DNA of 64,000 nt, taken from positions 5,202,722-5,266,721 of the forward strand of contig NZ_KB913037.1 of NCBI RefSeq assembly GCF_000384295.1. The letters are read 5' to 3'. A program made the translations under genes and the position numbers. Positions 1-9,206 of the stretch are shown piece by piece. Each line of letters starts with the position of its first letter. Position 1 is the first letter of the stretch. The notes beneath the pieces were generated by a model. The model made no database searches, had not been told where the DNA came from, and saw only the letters and a list, made by a program, of their open reading frames with translations. The stretch is from Amycolatopsis balhimycina FH 1894 (lineage in GTDB: Bacteria > Actinomycetota > Actinomycetes > Mycobacteriales > Pseudonocardiaceae).

Positions 1-2224
1 GAACGCGCGCGCCATCACCGACGGCCTCAACCAGGTCCCGCGCACGTCCGGCGAGAGCATCCGCGCCTTCGACGTCGGCGGCGACCCGCGGCTGGCCGAG
101 CTGGTCGCCGGGCCGTACGAGCCGGGCGCGGTCGTCGTCGAACCGGCGTTCTCCAGCGCGTCGATCAAGACCGGCGAGTTCTCGACCAGCAAGTTCGGCG
201 ACGACGTCGAGCTGCACGTCCGGTCCGACAACCTCCGCGACATCTCGAAGCTCGCCGAGAACCCGTCCGAGCGCGAGGCGCTCTCGCCGCCCGGCACCCA
301 GCTGCTGGTGCACGAGCGGCGGCTGGAGATCACGCCCGAGGGCCGCCGCAAGTGGGTGATCGAGGCCGAGGAGATCGGGCCCGGCCACCCGCGTTACCTC
401 GACCCCGAGGCCGCGCAACACAAGATGGCCGAGCGGCGCGCCGAGAACGACCACAACGCGGCCGAGTTCGAACGGCGCCGGCAGGCCGCGCTGATGGAGC
501 GCCTCGGCGGCTTCGGCGAGCCCGAGCAGCTTCACCAGCCGGAACACCAATCGGTCAGCGACGTCCTCGACGGCTCGGAACCGCCCGTGGTCCCCGAGCC
601 GCAACCGGACTACTCGCCGCTGGCGCGCGCGACGAACCCGCCGTCCGAACCGGCCATCCACGCCGACACGGCGACACCGGCGGAGCGCGCGGCCTACGTC
701 CAGGACCGGCACCCGCACCTGCGTGACGTCAACCCGGGCTTCCACCAGCCCGGCGCGCTGGAGAACGGGTACATGTCGAACTGCACCCGCGGGCCCGAGG
801 CGTACCTGGACCGGCTGCGCGGCGGTGACATGACGGCCGAGCCCGTCCTCTTCCACGAGATGGGCACCCGCGGCACCCTCGAGCACCTCGAGGGCCGGTT
901 CGGCGAGACGTTCTCCGCGCGCGGCAGCTACGACGACGTCATCCGCGAGATGCGGGACCGGCCGCTCGACCACCACGCCGTGGTCGCGGTGAAGTACGAA
1001 GGCCCGAACGGCGTCGTGTACGGGCACGTCGCGATGGTCGTCCACACCCGTGACGGCGTCGCGTTCATCGACCCGCAGTCCGGCGACCTCATGCACCTGC
1101 CGCAGCCGCCGAAGGGCATCAAGCTGATGCACATCGGCACGCCGGACGAGGTCCACGTCCAGCCCGAGCACGGCGGCGGCAAGCACGGCGGTTACGGCAG
1201 TGTCCCGCAGTCGCGGCTCGACGAGCTCCTCGCCCAGCCGCGGATCGCCGAAGCGCTCGCCGGCGCCACGACCGACCTCGTCGTCAAGGACCACGACGGG
1301 AACCCGCAGAACCTCGGGCCGGTCGGCGAGTTCGTCCGGACGCGGCTGGCCGAGCACCCGGAGCTGGTCGACCTGCTCCACGACCCGGCCAACGAGTTCC
1401 TGACGCGGTCGTTGCTGCGCAAGCCGGAGACGATCGCGAGCCTGCTGGTGCACGACGAGGCCATCCCGATCCTGGCCGACGCCGTGCACGAGGTGCACCA
1501 CCCGCTGCCCGACGCGGACCCGGTGGCAGCGCACGCGGATCCGACGCCGCTCACGCCTGAGCAGGCCGAGACCTCGCGGGAAGTGATCGACCAGGCGAAG
1601 GAGCACCCGAACGCGCACCGCAAGCAGGCACCGTTCGACCAGAGCAAGCTCGGGGACGAGACCTACACGCGGGAGTACCTCGCCGAGCGCTACCGGGAAG
1701 CGGCTCGTGCCGACCTCAAGCTGAAGGAGATCCTGCCGCCGCTGGCGGAGCAGACCGGCGGCCACGCGGGCTTCCGGCCCGGACCGAAGTCCGAAGGCCG
1801 GGCGATGGACAAGATCAACACCAACTACAACGGCGACGCGTCGCGGCTGGTCGACCTCGCGGGCGCGATGATCCAGTTCGAGCGCGTGCAGGACGCTTAC
1901 GCCGCCTTGGCCCGGATCGCGGAGCATCCCGACCTGGAGATCGTCGACTTCGACGACCGCTTTGCCAACCCCGCGCCGGCGGGTTATCGCGACCTGCAGA
2001 TGAGCGTGCGCATCGACGGGCACGTCGCCGAGCTGCGCCTCCACCTGAAGTCCTTGGACGACGTTTCGGCGTACGAGCACTCGCTGTACGAAGTCCGCCG
2101 TGACTTCAAGGCGCTCGCGAAGGCCGAGGGCCGCACCCACACCGACGAGGAACGAGCCCTGATCGACGGGCTGATCAAGCGCGAACGGGACCTGTTCTGG
2201 GACGCGCTGCAGGGGAGTCTCTAA
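1..2224 (+). CDS. Multidomain polymorphic toxin, C-terminal part (5' partial)
   Basis: The frame is open from the left edge, so the true start is missing; 740 codons are visible. In order they show an ADP-ribosyltransferase fold (Arg14 in QVPRTSG, SSAS at 51-54, and the E-x-E loop EREALSPPGT with Glu90 and Glu92), a charged linker, a papain-like toxin domain of the glutamine-deamidase type (Cys261 in YMSNCTRG, His342 in YGHVAMVV, Asp357 in FIDPQSG), and a RelA/SpoT-like domain at about 600-710 (FANPAPAGYRDLQM). The GTG at 308 is internal. The TAA abuts the ATG of the next gene, so the two are probably co-translated. The domain calls are motif-based; which domains are active, and how the protein is exported, cannot be seen. 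Confidence 0.8.
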   Translation, partial: NARAITDGLNQVPRTSGESIRAFDVGGDPRLAELVAGPYEPGAVVVEPAFSSASIKTGEFSTSKFGDDVELHVRSDNLRDISKLAENPSEREALSPPGTQLLVHERRLEITPEGRRKWVIEAEEIGPGHPRYLDPEAAQHKMAERRAENDHNAAEFERRRQAALMERLGGFGEPEQLHQPEHQSVSDVLDGSEPPVVPEPQPDYSPLARATNPPSEPAIHADTATPAERAAYVQDRHPHLRDVNPGFHQPGALENGYMSNCTRGPEAYLDRLRGGDMTAEPVLFHEMGTRGTLEHLEGRFGETFSARGSYDDVIREMRDRPLDHHAVVAVKYEGPNGVVYGHVAMVVHTRDGVAFIDPQSGDLMHLPQPPKGIKLMHIGTPDEVHVQPEHGGGKHGGYGSVPQSRLDELLAQPRIAEALAGATTDLVVKDHDGNPQNLGPVGEFVRTRLAEHPELVDLLHDPANEFLTRSLLRKPETIASLLVHDEAIPILADAVHEVHHPLPDADPVAAHADPTPLTPEQAETSREVIDQAKEHPNAHRKQAPFDQSKLGDETYTREYLAERYREAARADLKLKEILPPLAEQTGGHAGFRPGPKSEGRAMDKINTNYNGDASRLVDLAGAMIQFERVQDAYAALARIAEHPDLEIVDFDDRFANPAPAGYRDLQMSVRIDGHVAELRLHLKSLDDVSAYEHSLYEVRRDFKALAKAEGRTHTDEERALIDGLIKRERDLFWDALQGSL

Positions 2225-2659
2225 ATGGTCCAGACGCCGTCCTACTTCGAGTACTACGACCACACCTATGTGGTCGAGAGCACACCCGACGGCGGGCTGA
2301 CCGGTCGCATCCTGAACTGGCAGACCGGAGCCTTCGAGGAAAAACCGGAACACGTCATCGATGTGCTCTTCGACCACGGGCCGGACATCCGGAGCCTCGA
2401 CCGGGAACGGTTCGTGCGCCGGACCGAGGAGGAACGACACAACTACCTTCGCGGCGACGGGCCGATCTTCGCGCTCTACCAGACCATCGACGCGATCTGG
2501 GCCGCCACGGAAGAGGAGAACCGCAAGATCACCAAGGAAGAGCGTGCGCTGATCGACTCGATCTACCGGCGCACCTTCAAGATGTGGGAGGACGAGTTCG
2601 CCCGCCGCGACGCCGGCGAACCCCCGACCTTCGGCTACACGTCGACGTTGGCGCGATGA
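2225..2659 (+). CDS. Small coupled protein, possible immunity protein
   Basis: This 144-residue soluble acidic protein matches no family I recognise. AGGGGAG lies 7 nt before the ATG, which directly follows the toxin stop codon. Its tail (TKEERALIDSIYRRTF, near residue 100) resembles the end of the upstream toxin (TDEERALIDGLIKRER), so the two proteins share a C-terminal helical segment. Position and coupling suggest an immunity or accessory protein for the toxin, but no sequence feature proves it. Its TGA overlaps the start of the next gene by four bases (ATGA). Confidence 0.75.
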   Translation: MVQTPSYFEYYDHTYVVESTPDGGLTGRILNWQTGAFEEKPEHVIDVLFDHGPDIRSLDRERFVRRTEEERHNYLRGDGPIFALYQTIDAIWAATEEENRKITKEERALIDSIYRRTFKMWEDEFARRDAGEPPTFGYTSTLAR

Positions 2660-4071
2660 TTCACGTGGAACATCGACTTTCGCCCGAAGAGCAGCGCGCT
2701 GTCCTGGTACGGCTGGGGAAGCTCGTCCGGCAGCACCGGGCCGACGCCGTCGCGCCGGCCGTCGTCGACTTCCGGCAGCTCGGGAAGCACACCGAGATCG
2801 CGGGCCACAACACGGCGACGCCGGACGAGCTGGCCGACGTCTTCGCCGAGCTGCGGGCCGGGATGTACGCCGAAGGCCGCGGCACTTGGCTGCAGGCGCG
2901 GTTCACCCTCGACCCCGACGGCACCTTCGACTTCGACTTCGCGCTCGACGATGATCCTTTGTGGACGGAGCAGCCGGAGCCGGCGGGCTACCCGGAGGAG
3001 CTCGCCGAGTTCCCCCGCGCCGACGAGCACATCCCCGACTGGTGGCGGCTACGCGCGCAACTACCGCTCGGCGTGGTGTTCCGGCACGCCGACGTCGGGG
3101 GACCGGACGTCGACCGGCCGCCGCTGACCGGCACCGAGGTGCCGCTCGTGCTGCAGTACCTCGAGCGGGAAGCCGTCGTCCACGAAGACGGCGACGAGCG
3201 CTTCCACACCGACGGCACCTGGATCTGGCACGCGGCGGTGCCGCACCTCCTGGCGGAGTACGGCGTGCCGCCCGAGCCGGACCTCGTCGCGCACATCCGC
3301 CGTCACCACTACCAGCCGCCGTACGTCGAGCCGCTGGTCCGCCGGACCGCCGAGGCGGACCTGCTGGGCAAGCCGCGGCCGAAGCCGGGCCGCGCCGACG
3401 TGAAGAAGACCGTCGGCGACGTCGTCGCCGAGCTGGAGACCACGCCGGACCCGAAGCTCGCCGACGACGAACTGCTGATCGTGCTGGTGCAGCGGCTCGG
3501 CGAGCACGGGGTGTGGCCCGAGGCGTACCGGGTCGGGGAGCGGGCGGACGGCACGTGGTGCCTCAACTACACGTCCGACGGCTGGGAGGTCGCCGCGCAC
3601 GCCGGCGGGGAACCCCGCGAACCGAAGTACTTCGACCGGCTCGAGGACGCCGCGCAGCAGCTGCTCGGCGCACTCCTGCTGCACCCCGCCCGGATGACCG
3701 CCGGGCACGAAACCCCGCTGGAAACGGCGAAGGAACTCGACGACTGGCCGGTGCACCCGGCGCCGGGTGAGCCTCCCCTCACCCTGCTCCGCAACAAGCG
3801 CATCACCAGGCTGGTGGCGGGTACGGTCGTCCTGCGCTTCGGCGAGGAACCCGGCAACCTCGTCCACCACGGGGAGGTACGGTTCGCCACGACGTCGCTG
3901 CCGCTCGAACGAGAGCGGGAACGGCGGAGTTACCGGCTCAGACGCCCGTTGCACGTGATCACCGGCATCACGGTCCCGTGGGCGAATCTGCCGGGTGGTG
4001 CGGTGGCCTTCGTGCTGCCGAAGACGATCGCCGAGCACGAGTCCGACGGAAGCCTGGAGAGGATCGAGTAG
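2656..4071 (+). CDS. TNT-domain protein with YezG-like N-terminus (paralogue 1)
   Basis: The 471-residue product starts at the ATG overlapping the previous stop. Residues about 1-110 resemble the YezG/DUF600 immunity fold (ELRAGMYAEGRGTWLQ, then FDFDFALDDDP). The middle carries the motif FHTDGTWIWHAAVPHLLAEY, and the last 110 residues match the TNT domain, the NAD+-glycohydrolase module of M. tuberculosis CpnT (LRFGEEPGN, ITVPWANLPGGAVAF). In the TNT family this last motif normally reads like QPGGG with an important Gln; here that position is Leu, so NAD+ hydrolysis is doubtful. The gene is paralogous to the one at 9207. It may be an enzymatically dead toxin relative or an immunity factor. 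Confidence 0.8.
   Translation: MIHVEHRLSPEEQRAVLVRLGKLVRQHRADAVAPAVVDFRQLGKHTEIAGHNTATPDELADVFAELRAGMYAEGRGTWLQARFTLDPDGTFDFDFALDDDPLWTEQPEPAGYPEELAEFPRADEHIPDWWRLRAQLPLGVVFRHADVGGPDVDRPPLTGTEVPLVLQYLEREAVVHEDGDERFHTDGTWIWHAAVPHLLAEYGVPPEPDLVAHIRRHHYQPPYVEPLVRRTAEADLLGKPRPKPGRADVKKTVGDVVAELETTPDPKLADDELLIVLVQRLGEHGVWPEAYRVGERADGTWCLNYTSDGWEVAAHAGGEPREPKYFDRLEDAAQQLLGALLLHPARMTAGHETPLETAKELDDWPVHPAPGEPPLTLLRNKRITRLVAGTVVLRFGEEPGNLVHHGEVRFATTSLPLERERERRSYRLRRPLHVITGITVPWANLPGGAVAFVLPKTIAEHESDGSLERIE
2658..2671. promoter_or_regulatory. parS-like site (one mismatch)
   Basis: GATTCACGTGGAAC differs at one base from GTTTCACGTGGAAC, the form found beside parA in this window. It covers the first codons of the TNT-domain gene, about 29 kb from the parAB cluster. 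ParB binding is inferred from sequence only. Confidence 0.5.
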
Positions 4072-6315
4072 GTGGAAGCGGCGGAAGCGATTGCCAAGGT
4101 CGGCCAGTGGCTGCGCGCGGTGCACGGCCCGGACGTCTCCGGTCCCGCCGGGCTCCGGGTGGACACCGAGAGGGTCCTGCGCATCCCCGAGGGCTGGTCG
4201 GTGCCCTACAACACCATCGCGTTCCTCGACGAGGGCCGGCCGGAGAAGGAGATCTTCCCGCCGCCGTCGGTGGTCGTCCGCGAGCCGGACGGCGAGCTGC
4301 GGCAGGCGCACCCGCACCCGGGCGGGCTGTCGGTGCCGGTGGCGTTCCCCGGCCAGGAGAACTGGCGCGAGGTCGTCGATCCCGAGTACGTGAAGGCCGG
4401 GCTCGGCGAGCTGGGCGTGCCGCTGCAGGCCGTCGCGGGCTGGGTGAAGGTCGACGCCGACGGGAACCAGACCGGCGAAGAGCGCGAGAACCCCGAGTAC
4501 AAGGCCGGGCCGATCCGCCGCGGCTACCCGAAGCCGGAGAACACCCTCGAGACGCTGCTGTCGTTCGCCAGCGTCGGCTGGCTGACCCGCGAGCTGCTGC
4601 TCATCGGACTGATCCGCTGCGAGGTGTTCGTCCCGCTCGACCTGGAGACCGGCAAGACCGACCGGTTCTACTTCGCCGAGGAGCGCAACGAGCTCAAGGT
4701 CTTCAGCTCGACCCGGAACCTGCCGTCGCGCGAGCACGGCTGGTGGAAGGTGGACGTCGCGACGCTGGCCGAGTTCGAGCACCCGCCGAACCTGGTGATC
4801 AACGGCGGCCCGACGACCATCGAGGACGTCTCGAGCGGCGAGCTCGCCGAGATCGTCCAGCGGTTCCCGCGGCACGAGCCGCGCATCGACGTGCACGGCC
4901 GCTGCCCGGAAGCTGAGGAGGACCTGCTCCGCGTCGCCACCGAAACGGCGTCCCGGATGGGGCTGCCCGACCCGGTGAAGCCGCCGCTCGTCGCGGCCGA
5001 GAAGGCACGGCGGCGGGGCTTCGAGCTGACCGCCGAGGAGTGCGCGAAGACCATCCTGGGTGAGTCCTGGCTGAAGCGGCTGAGCATGCCGGAACCGCCA
5101 CGCAGCAAGCCCAACGACCTGCGCGCGAACGGCCTGGCGCCGTCGTACGACAACACCGGCCGCACGGTGCCGCGGCTGGACACGTTCGGCAAGTACTTCG
5201 AGCGGGACCTCGACGGCTTCCGCTACGGCTGGCAGCGCGTCACGGGCGCGTACGTCGGCTTCGCGCTCGGAGAGGCCCTCGGTGCGGCCGTCGACCGCAT
5301 GCCGTTGCACGACATCCACTCGAAGTTCGGCATCGAGGGCGTCACGGACCTCGTCCCGGCGTTCGACCAGCCGGGCCGGATCGGCTCGCTGACGCAGCGG
5401 CTGCTGTTCTACACCGAGGCCGTGATCCGCAGCCCGCACCGCGAGCAGCCGGAGTCCCGCGAAGCCGAGCAGCTCTTCCCCGACGTCGTCCGCGGGGCGC
5501 TGCAGCGCTGGCTGCGCACCCAGGGCGCGCCGATGGACGCGCTGGACGGCTGGCTGGTGCAGGTTCCGGACCTGCACGCCCGGCGCGACGCCGACGACGC
5601 CGAGCTCAACGGCTACCACCAGCTCGCGACCGGCGCCGCCAGTGCGCTGCCGATGACCGGGCCGGCCGCGCTGATCCCCGCGCTGTCCGCCGCGCTGACC
5701 ATGGCCGGGCCCGGCAGCGGGTTCAGCGGCGGCGCGCGGCAGGCGGTGCGCGGCCTGGCGGGCGTCACCCACCCCACCGAGCCCGACCTGGCCGCCGCGA
5801 CCTACCTGACCTGGCTGTTCGAGCACGCGCTGACCAAGGACCCGTTCAGCTTCCCGATCTGGAACCTCAGCCGCGAGGTGCTCAACCCGGACAACCAGTT
5901 CCAGCAGGGTCCCGAGTGGACGGAGATCGGGGAGATGGTCGCCGAGTCCGTCCCCTTCTTCGGCGAGCACGGATTGCCGGACCTGCGGATGCCCGAGCTG
6001 ATCGGCGACGGCAAGACGACGCTGTCCGTGCTCGGACGCGCGTTCGCCGCGTTGTCCGGCTTCGAGAACTACCCGGAGCAGGCGCTGCTTCGCGCCGTCA
6101 ACCACTCCGGCCGCAGCGCGCTGACCGGCGCGATCGCCGGTGCCCTGCTCGGCGCGCGCACCGGGATCCCCGGGCTGCCGCAGAAGTGGGTCGACCAGCT
6201 GGAGCTGCGGTACCTGGTCGAGAACGTCGCTTCGGACGCCTACTGGCACTTCGACCGGCACTCGGCGTTGAGCGCGCTCGGCGACCAGTGGATCGAGCGC
6301 TACCCGCGGCACTAG
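4072..6315 (+). CDS. SseB-like / degenerate ADP-ribosylglycohydrolase protein
   Basis: The 747-residue product begins at a GTG immediately after the previous TAG, with GGAGAGG upstream. Residues 1-100 resemble the YrhB/Imm35-type immunity fold (YNTIAFLDEGRPEKEI). An SseB-like segment follows (LLLIGLIRCEVFVPLD), and residues about 375-740 align with the ADP-ribosylglycohydrolase (DraG/ARH) fold. Metal-ligand motifs have decayed: the TDDT position reads GSLTQ and the usual NHSGDSDST reads NHSGRSALT, while the scaffold (GALLGA, VNHSG) remains. It therefore probably no longer removes ADP-ribose and may act by binding. It shares its architecture with the first half of the next gene, which points to tandem duplication. 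Confidence 0.82.
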   Translation: MEAAEAIAKVGQWLRAVHGPDVSGPAGLRVDTERVLRIPEGWSVPYNTIAFLDEGRPEKEIFPPPSVVVREPDGELRQAHPHPGGLSVPVAFPGQENWREVVDPEYVKAGLGELGVPLQAVAGWVKVDADGNQTGEERENPEYKAGPIRRGYPKPENTLETLLSFASVGWLTRELLLIGLIRCEVFVPLDLETGKTDRFYFAEERNELKVFSSTRNLPSREHGWWKVDVATLAEFEHPPNLVINGGPTTIEDVSSGELAEIVQRFPRHEPRIDVHGRCPEAEEDLLRVATETASRMGLPDPVKPPLVAAEKARRRGFELTAEECAKTILGESWLKRLSMPEPPRSKPNDLRANGLAPSYDNTGRTVPRLDTFGKYFERDLDGFRYGWQRVTGAYVGFALGEALGAAVDRMPLHDIHSKFGIEGVTDLVPAFDQPGRIGSLTQRLLFYTEAVIRSPHREQPESREAEQLFPDVVRGALQRWLRTQGAPMDALDGWLVQVPDLHARRDADDAELNGYHQLATGAASALPMTGPAALIPALSAALTMAGPGSGFSGGARQAVRGLAGVTHPTEPDLAAATYLTWLFEHALTKDPFSFPIWNLSREVLNPDNQFQQGPEWTEIGEMVAESVPFFGEHGLPDLRMPELIGDGKTTLSVLGRAFAALSGFENYPEQALLRAVNHSGRSALTGAIAGALLGARTGIPGLPQKWVDQLELRYLVENVASDAYWHFDRHSALSALGDQWIERYPRH

Positions 6316-6331
6316 CGCGAGGATGGGGAGA

Positions 6332-9172
6332 ATGACAGAAGAGGGCTTCGTCGAGTGGCGACCCGATGTCGACCCGGAGTTCGACGAGAAGGCGTTTCCC
6401 GGCCTCGGCATCCCGGTGCGGGCGATCCGCGGCTGGGCGCAGTACACGGCGTTCGGTGAGCCGACGGGCCCGCGCCGCGTCAACGAGCAGTACCGGCCGG
6501 GTCCAGTGTGGAGCGGCTTTCCGGTGCCCACGACGGACGCCGAGAAGCTGCTGAACTACCTGGGCGCGAACTGGATCAGCCGCCCCGAGTTCGTACGCGC
6601 ACTGCTGGACTGTGAAGTGCTGGTGCCGTTGCCGGACGGCGAGCCACTGGTGCGACCGGTGCCGACCGGGCGCGAGATCATCGCCTACAGCTCGTCGGCG
6701 AAGGTGCCCGGACGGTACCCGCGCCGACGGCGGGTGACGGTCCGCGAACTGCTGGCCGACCGGCCGTCGACCGGGCTGACGCTCGATCCCGGCACCGGGC
6801 TCGTCCGCAGCCTCACGGCGGCCGAGCTGGGCGTGGTCGATGACGGTGAGCGCCGTCCGAAGCGTGAAGAGCCCGCGCCGGAAGCCGGGCCCGAAGTCGC
6901 CGAAGCACTGCCCGCGCTGGTCGCGGAGTTCGGCGTCGAGCCGCCCGACCTGCTGGAACGCCACCTGCGGTACGCGGTGGACCACGCCCGCGACCACCAC
7001 TTCGAGCTGACGCCCGCCGAGTGCGTCCGGTACCTGCGCGGGTTCGCCTGGCAGTACCGCAACGGCGTCCGGCGGCGGGCGGGCCAGGAGCCGGAATGGC
7101 CCGCCGACCTGGGCGCCAACGGCCTGATCGCGCACGTGGACGAGCACGCGCACCCGCGTCCGGTGCCGTGGACGTTCGGGAAGTTCTCCGCCTTCGGCAC
7201 GCTCGCCGGGCGCTTCGCCTGGCACCGGATCGTCGGCGCGTACGTCGGTTTCGCGATCGGGGACGCGCTGGGCGGCGGCGCCACGGGCCCGCTGCCGATG
7301 GGCGGGCTGACGCGGCGCCTGCTGTTCCACACCGACGCGGTGCTGCGCGGCCTGCCGCCGGTGCCCACTGGCGAGGTGCCGGCCACCCTGCCCGAGCCGG
7401 ACCCGGACGGCTGGCTCGCCGTCGCGACGCGGCACGCGGGTCCCGCGCCCGCCGAGTTCTCCGCGTTGCTGGCCACGGCGTTGGCCGCGACGCCGACGGG
7501 CGCGGCCGCCATGGCCGACGTCGACGGCGAGCAGTACGCGAAGGACGTCGCCCGGGAGCTGACCGGCAGCGCGGCCGGCGCGGAGGTCACCGAGGGCGTC
7601 GACCTGCTGATCGCGCTGTTCCAGGCCCTGCTCACCCGGGACGCGTTCGCGGTGCCGGTGCATCTGCGGCTGCGCGAACTGGGCGGCGACCTGGCGGCAT
7701 CGACGCTGGCGTTGCGCGAGGACCGCGACGCCGACGACGTCACGCAGCTCGAAACCATCGGCGACGGCCGGGGTGTCCGGTCGGTGCTCGGCCGGGCACT
7801 GTTCGCCGCGGCCAAGCGCGGTTACGACCCGGAAGCGGCGATCACGCTCGCCGCGCGGTCCGGCCCGGTGGCCGGCGCACTCGCCGGAGCGATGGCCGGC
7901 GCACGGCTCGGCGTACCCGGGCTGCCCGCCGCGTGGGTGGCGGCCCTGCCCGACCTCGGCCTGCTCGACGACGTCGCCAGCGACGTCTTCTGGTACTTCA
8001 ACCGCAACGGCCTCCAGACGGAGACCGCGGAACACGCCCGCTGGGAGCGCCGCTACCCGAGCGGCCGCTTCACCCCGAAACCGAAGGGACTTCCCTTGCG
8101 ATCGCGACTGCGGGGCAGCCTGCTGGCCGGGGCGATCGGCGACGCGCTGGGCGCGAAGACGGAGTTCGACTCGATCGACCGGATCCGCGAGCTCGCCGGG
8201 CCGGACGGCATCACCGACTTCATCCCCGCGTACGGCGGCGCCGGCCGGATCACCGACGACACGCAGATGACGCTGTTCACGCTCGAAGCGCTGATCCGGG
8301 CGCACGCCCAGCGGCGCCGGACCGGCTCCGCCGACGTCGTGCACTCGCTGCAGATGGCCTACCAGCGCTGGCTGCACACCCAGGGCGTCGCGTGGGACCG
8401 GGCCCGCGGGCCGCGGTCGGACGCCGAGGTGCCGGACGGCCGGCTGATCACGCACCAGGAGCTGTTCAGCCGGCGCGCACCGGGCCTGACCTGCTTCGGC
8501 GAACTGGAGGCGTACGGCCGCTCCGGCGTCCGGGGCACGATGGAACGGCCGGTGAACAACTCGAAAGGCTGCGGCGGCGTCATGCGGGCGGCGCCGATCG
8601 CGCTGTGGTCCGACGACCTCGCCGAGGTGTTCCGGCTCGGCGCCGAGAGCGCGGCGCTGACCCACGGTCACCCGAGCGGGTATTTGCCGTCGGGGTGCTT
8701 CGCGGTGATCGTGCACGAGCTGCTGCACGGAAAGCCGCTGCTCGAGGCGGTCGCGACCGCACGGGCCGAGCTCGTGAAGCACCCGGCGCACGAAGAACAG
8801 AGCACGGCGCTCGACGCGGCGCTGGAGCTGGCGGAACAGGGGCCGCCGACGCCGGAGAAGCTGGAATCGCTGGGACAGGGCAACGTCGGCGAGACGGCGT
8901 TGTCGATGTCGGTGTACGTCGCGCTGACCACCACGGACGCCGACTCGGCGTTGCTCGCGTCGGTCAACCACAGCGGCGACAGCGACTCGACCGGCTCGGT
9001 CTGCGGCAACCTCGTCGGCGCGATGTACGGCGAGGACGCCCTGCGGAAGAGCTGGCTGGACCGGCTGGAGCTCCGCGATGTCATCGTCGGCCTGGCGGAC
9101 GACGCGCTCGCCGAGTTCGGCCCGGATGCGCCGGGCGACGACCGGTGGTTCGCTCGGTACCCGGTCGACTAG
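6332..9172 (+). CDS. ADP-ribosylglycohydrolase, one degenerate plus one intact domain
   Basis: ATG 6332 is preferred over ATG 6323 because GAGG lies 9 nt upstream. The 946-residue protein repeats the previous gene's plan: a VDPEF...GIPVRAIRGW segment, an SseB-like region (ALLDCEVLVPL), then a DraG-like domain without its acidic motifs (ARSGPVAG). After about residue 590 it adds a second, complete glycohydrolase domain with GDALG, ITDDTQM (Asp642 and Asp643) and NHSGDSDST (Asp883 and Asp885). Family knowledge says this fold uses two metal ions to remove ADP-ribose from proteins or small molecules. With an ADP-ribosyltransferase toxin four genes upstream, an immunity role by reversing that modification is a natural inference. 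Confidence 0.88.
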   Translation: MTEEGFVEWRPDVDPEFDEKAFPGLGIPVRAIRGWAQYTAFGEPTGPRRVNEQYRPGPVWSGFPVPTTDAEKLLNYLGANWISRPEFVRALLDCEVLVPLPDGEPLVRPVPTGREIIAYSSSAKVPGRYPRRRRVTVRELLADRPSTGLTLDPGTGLVRSLTAAELGVVDDGERRPKREEPAPEAGPEVAEALPALVAEFGVEPPDLLERHLRYAVDHARDHHFELTPAECVRYLRGFAWQYRNGVRRRAGQEPEWPADLGANGLIAHVDEHAHPRPVPWTFGKFSAFGTLAGRFAWHRIVGAYVGFAIGDALGGGATGPLPMGGLTRRLLFHTDAVLRGLPPVPTGEVPATLPEPDPDGWLAVATRHAGPAPAEFSALLATALAATPTGAAAMADVDGEQYAKDVARELTGSAAGAEVTEGVDLLIALFQALLTRDAFAVPVHLRLRELGGDLAASTLALREDRDADDVTQLETIGDGRGVRSVLGRALFAAAKRGYDPEAAITLAARSGPVAGALAGAMAGARLGVPGLPAAWVAALPDLGLLDDVASDVFWYFNRNGLQTETAEHARWERRYPSGRFTPKPKGLPLRSRLRGSLLAGAIGDALGAKTEFDSIDRIRELAGPDGITDFIPAYGGAGRITDDTQMTLFTLEALIRAHAQRRRTGSADVVHSLQMAYQRWLHTQGVAWDRARGPRSDAEVPDGRLITHQELFSRRAPGLTCFGELEAYGRSGVRGTMERPVNNSKGCGGVMRAAPIALWSDDLAEVFRLGAESAALTHGHPSGYLPSGCFAVIVHELLHGKPLLEAVATARAELVKHPAHEEQSTALDAALELAEQGPPTPEKLESLGQGNVGETALSMSVYVALTTTDADSALLASVNHSGDSDSTGSVCGNLVGAMYGEDALRKSWLDRLELRDVIVGLADDALAEFGPDAPGDDRWFARYPVD

Positions 9173-9206
9173 GTTCTTGGGGCTACTGGGGACGGGGAGG
9201 ACAAAC

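Noticed and set aside
3061..6531. Very long reading frame on the minus strand (over 1,100 codons)
   Set aside because: It is antisense to well-supported rightward genes, is rich in Arg/Gly/Pro, and shows no family similarity. Long antisense frames are expected at this GC content.
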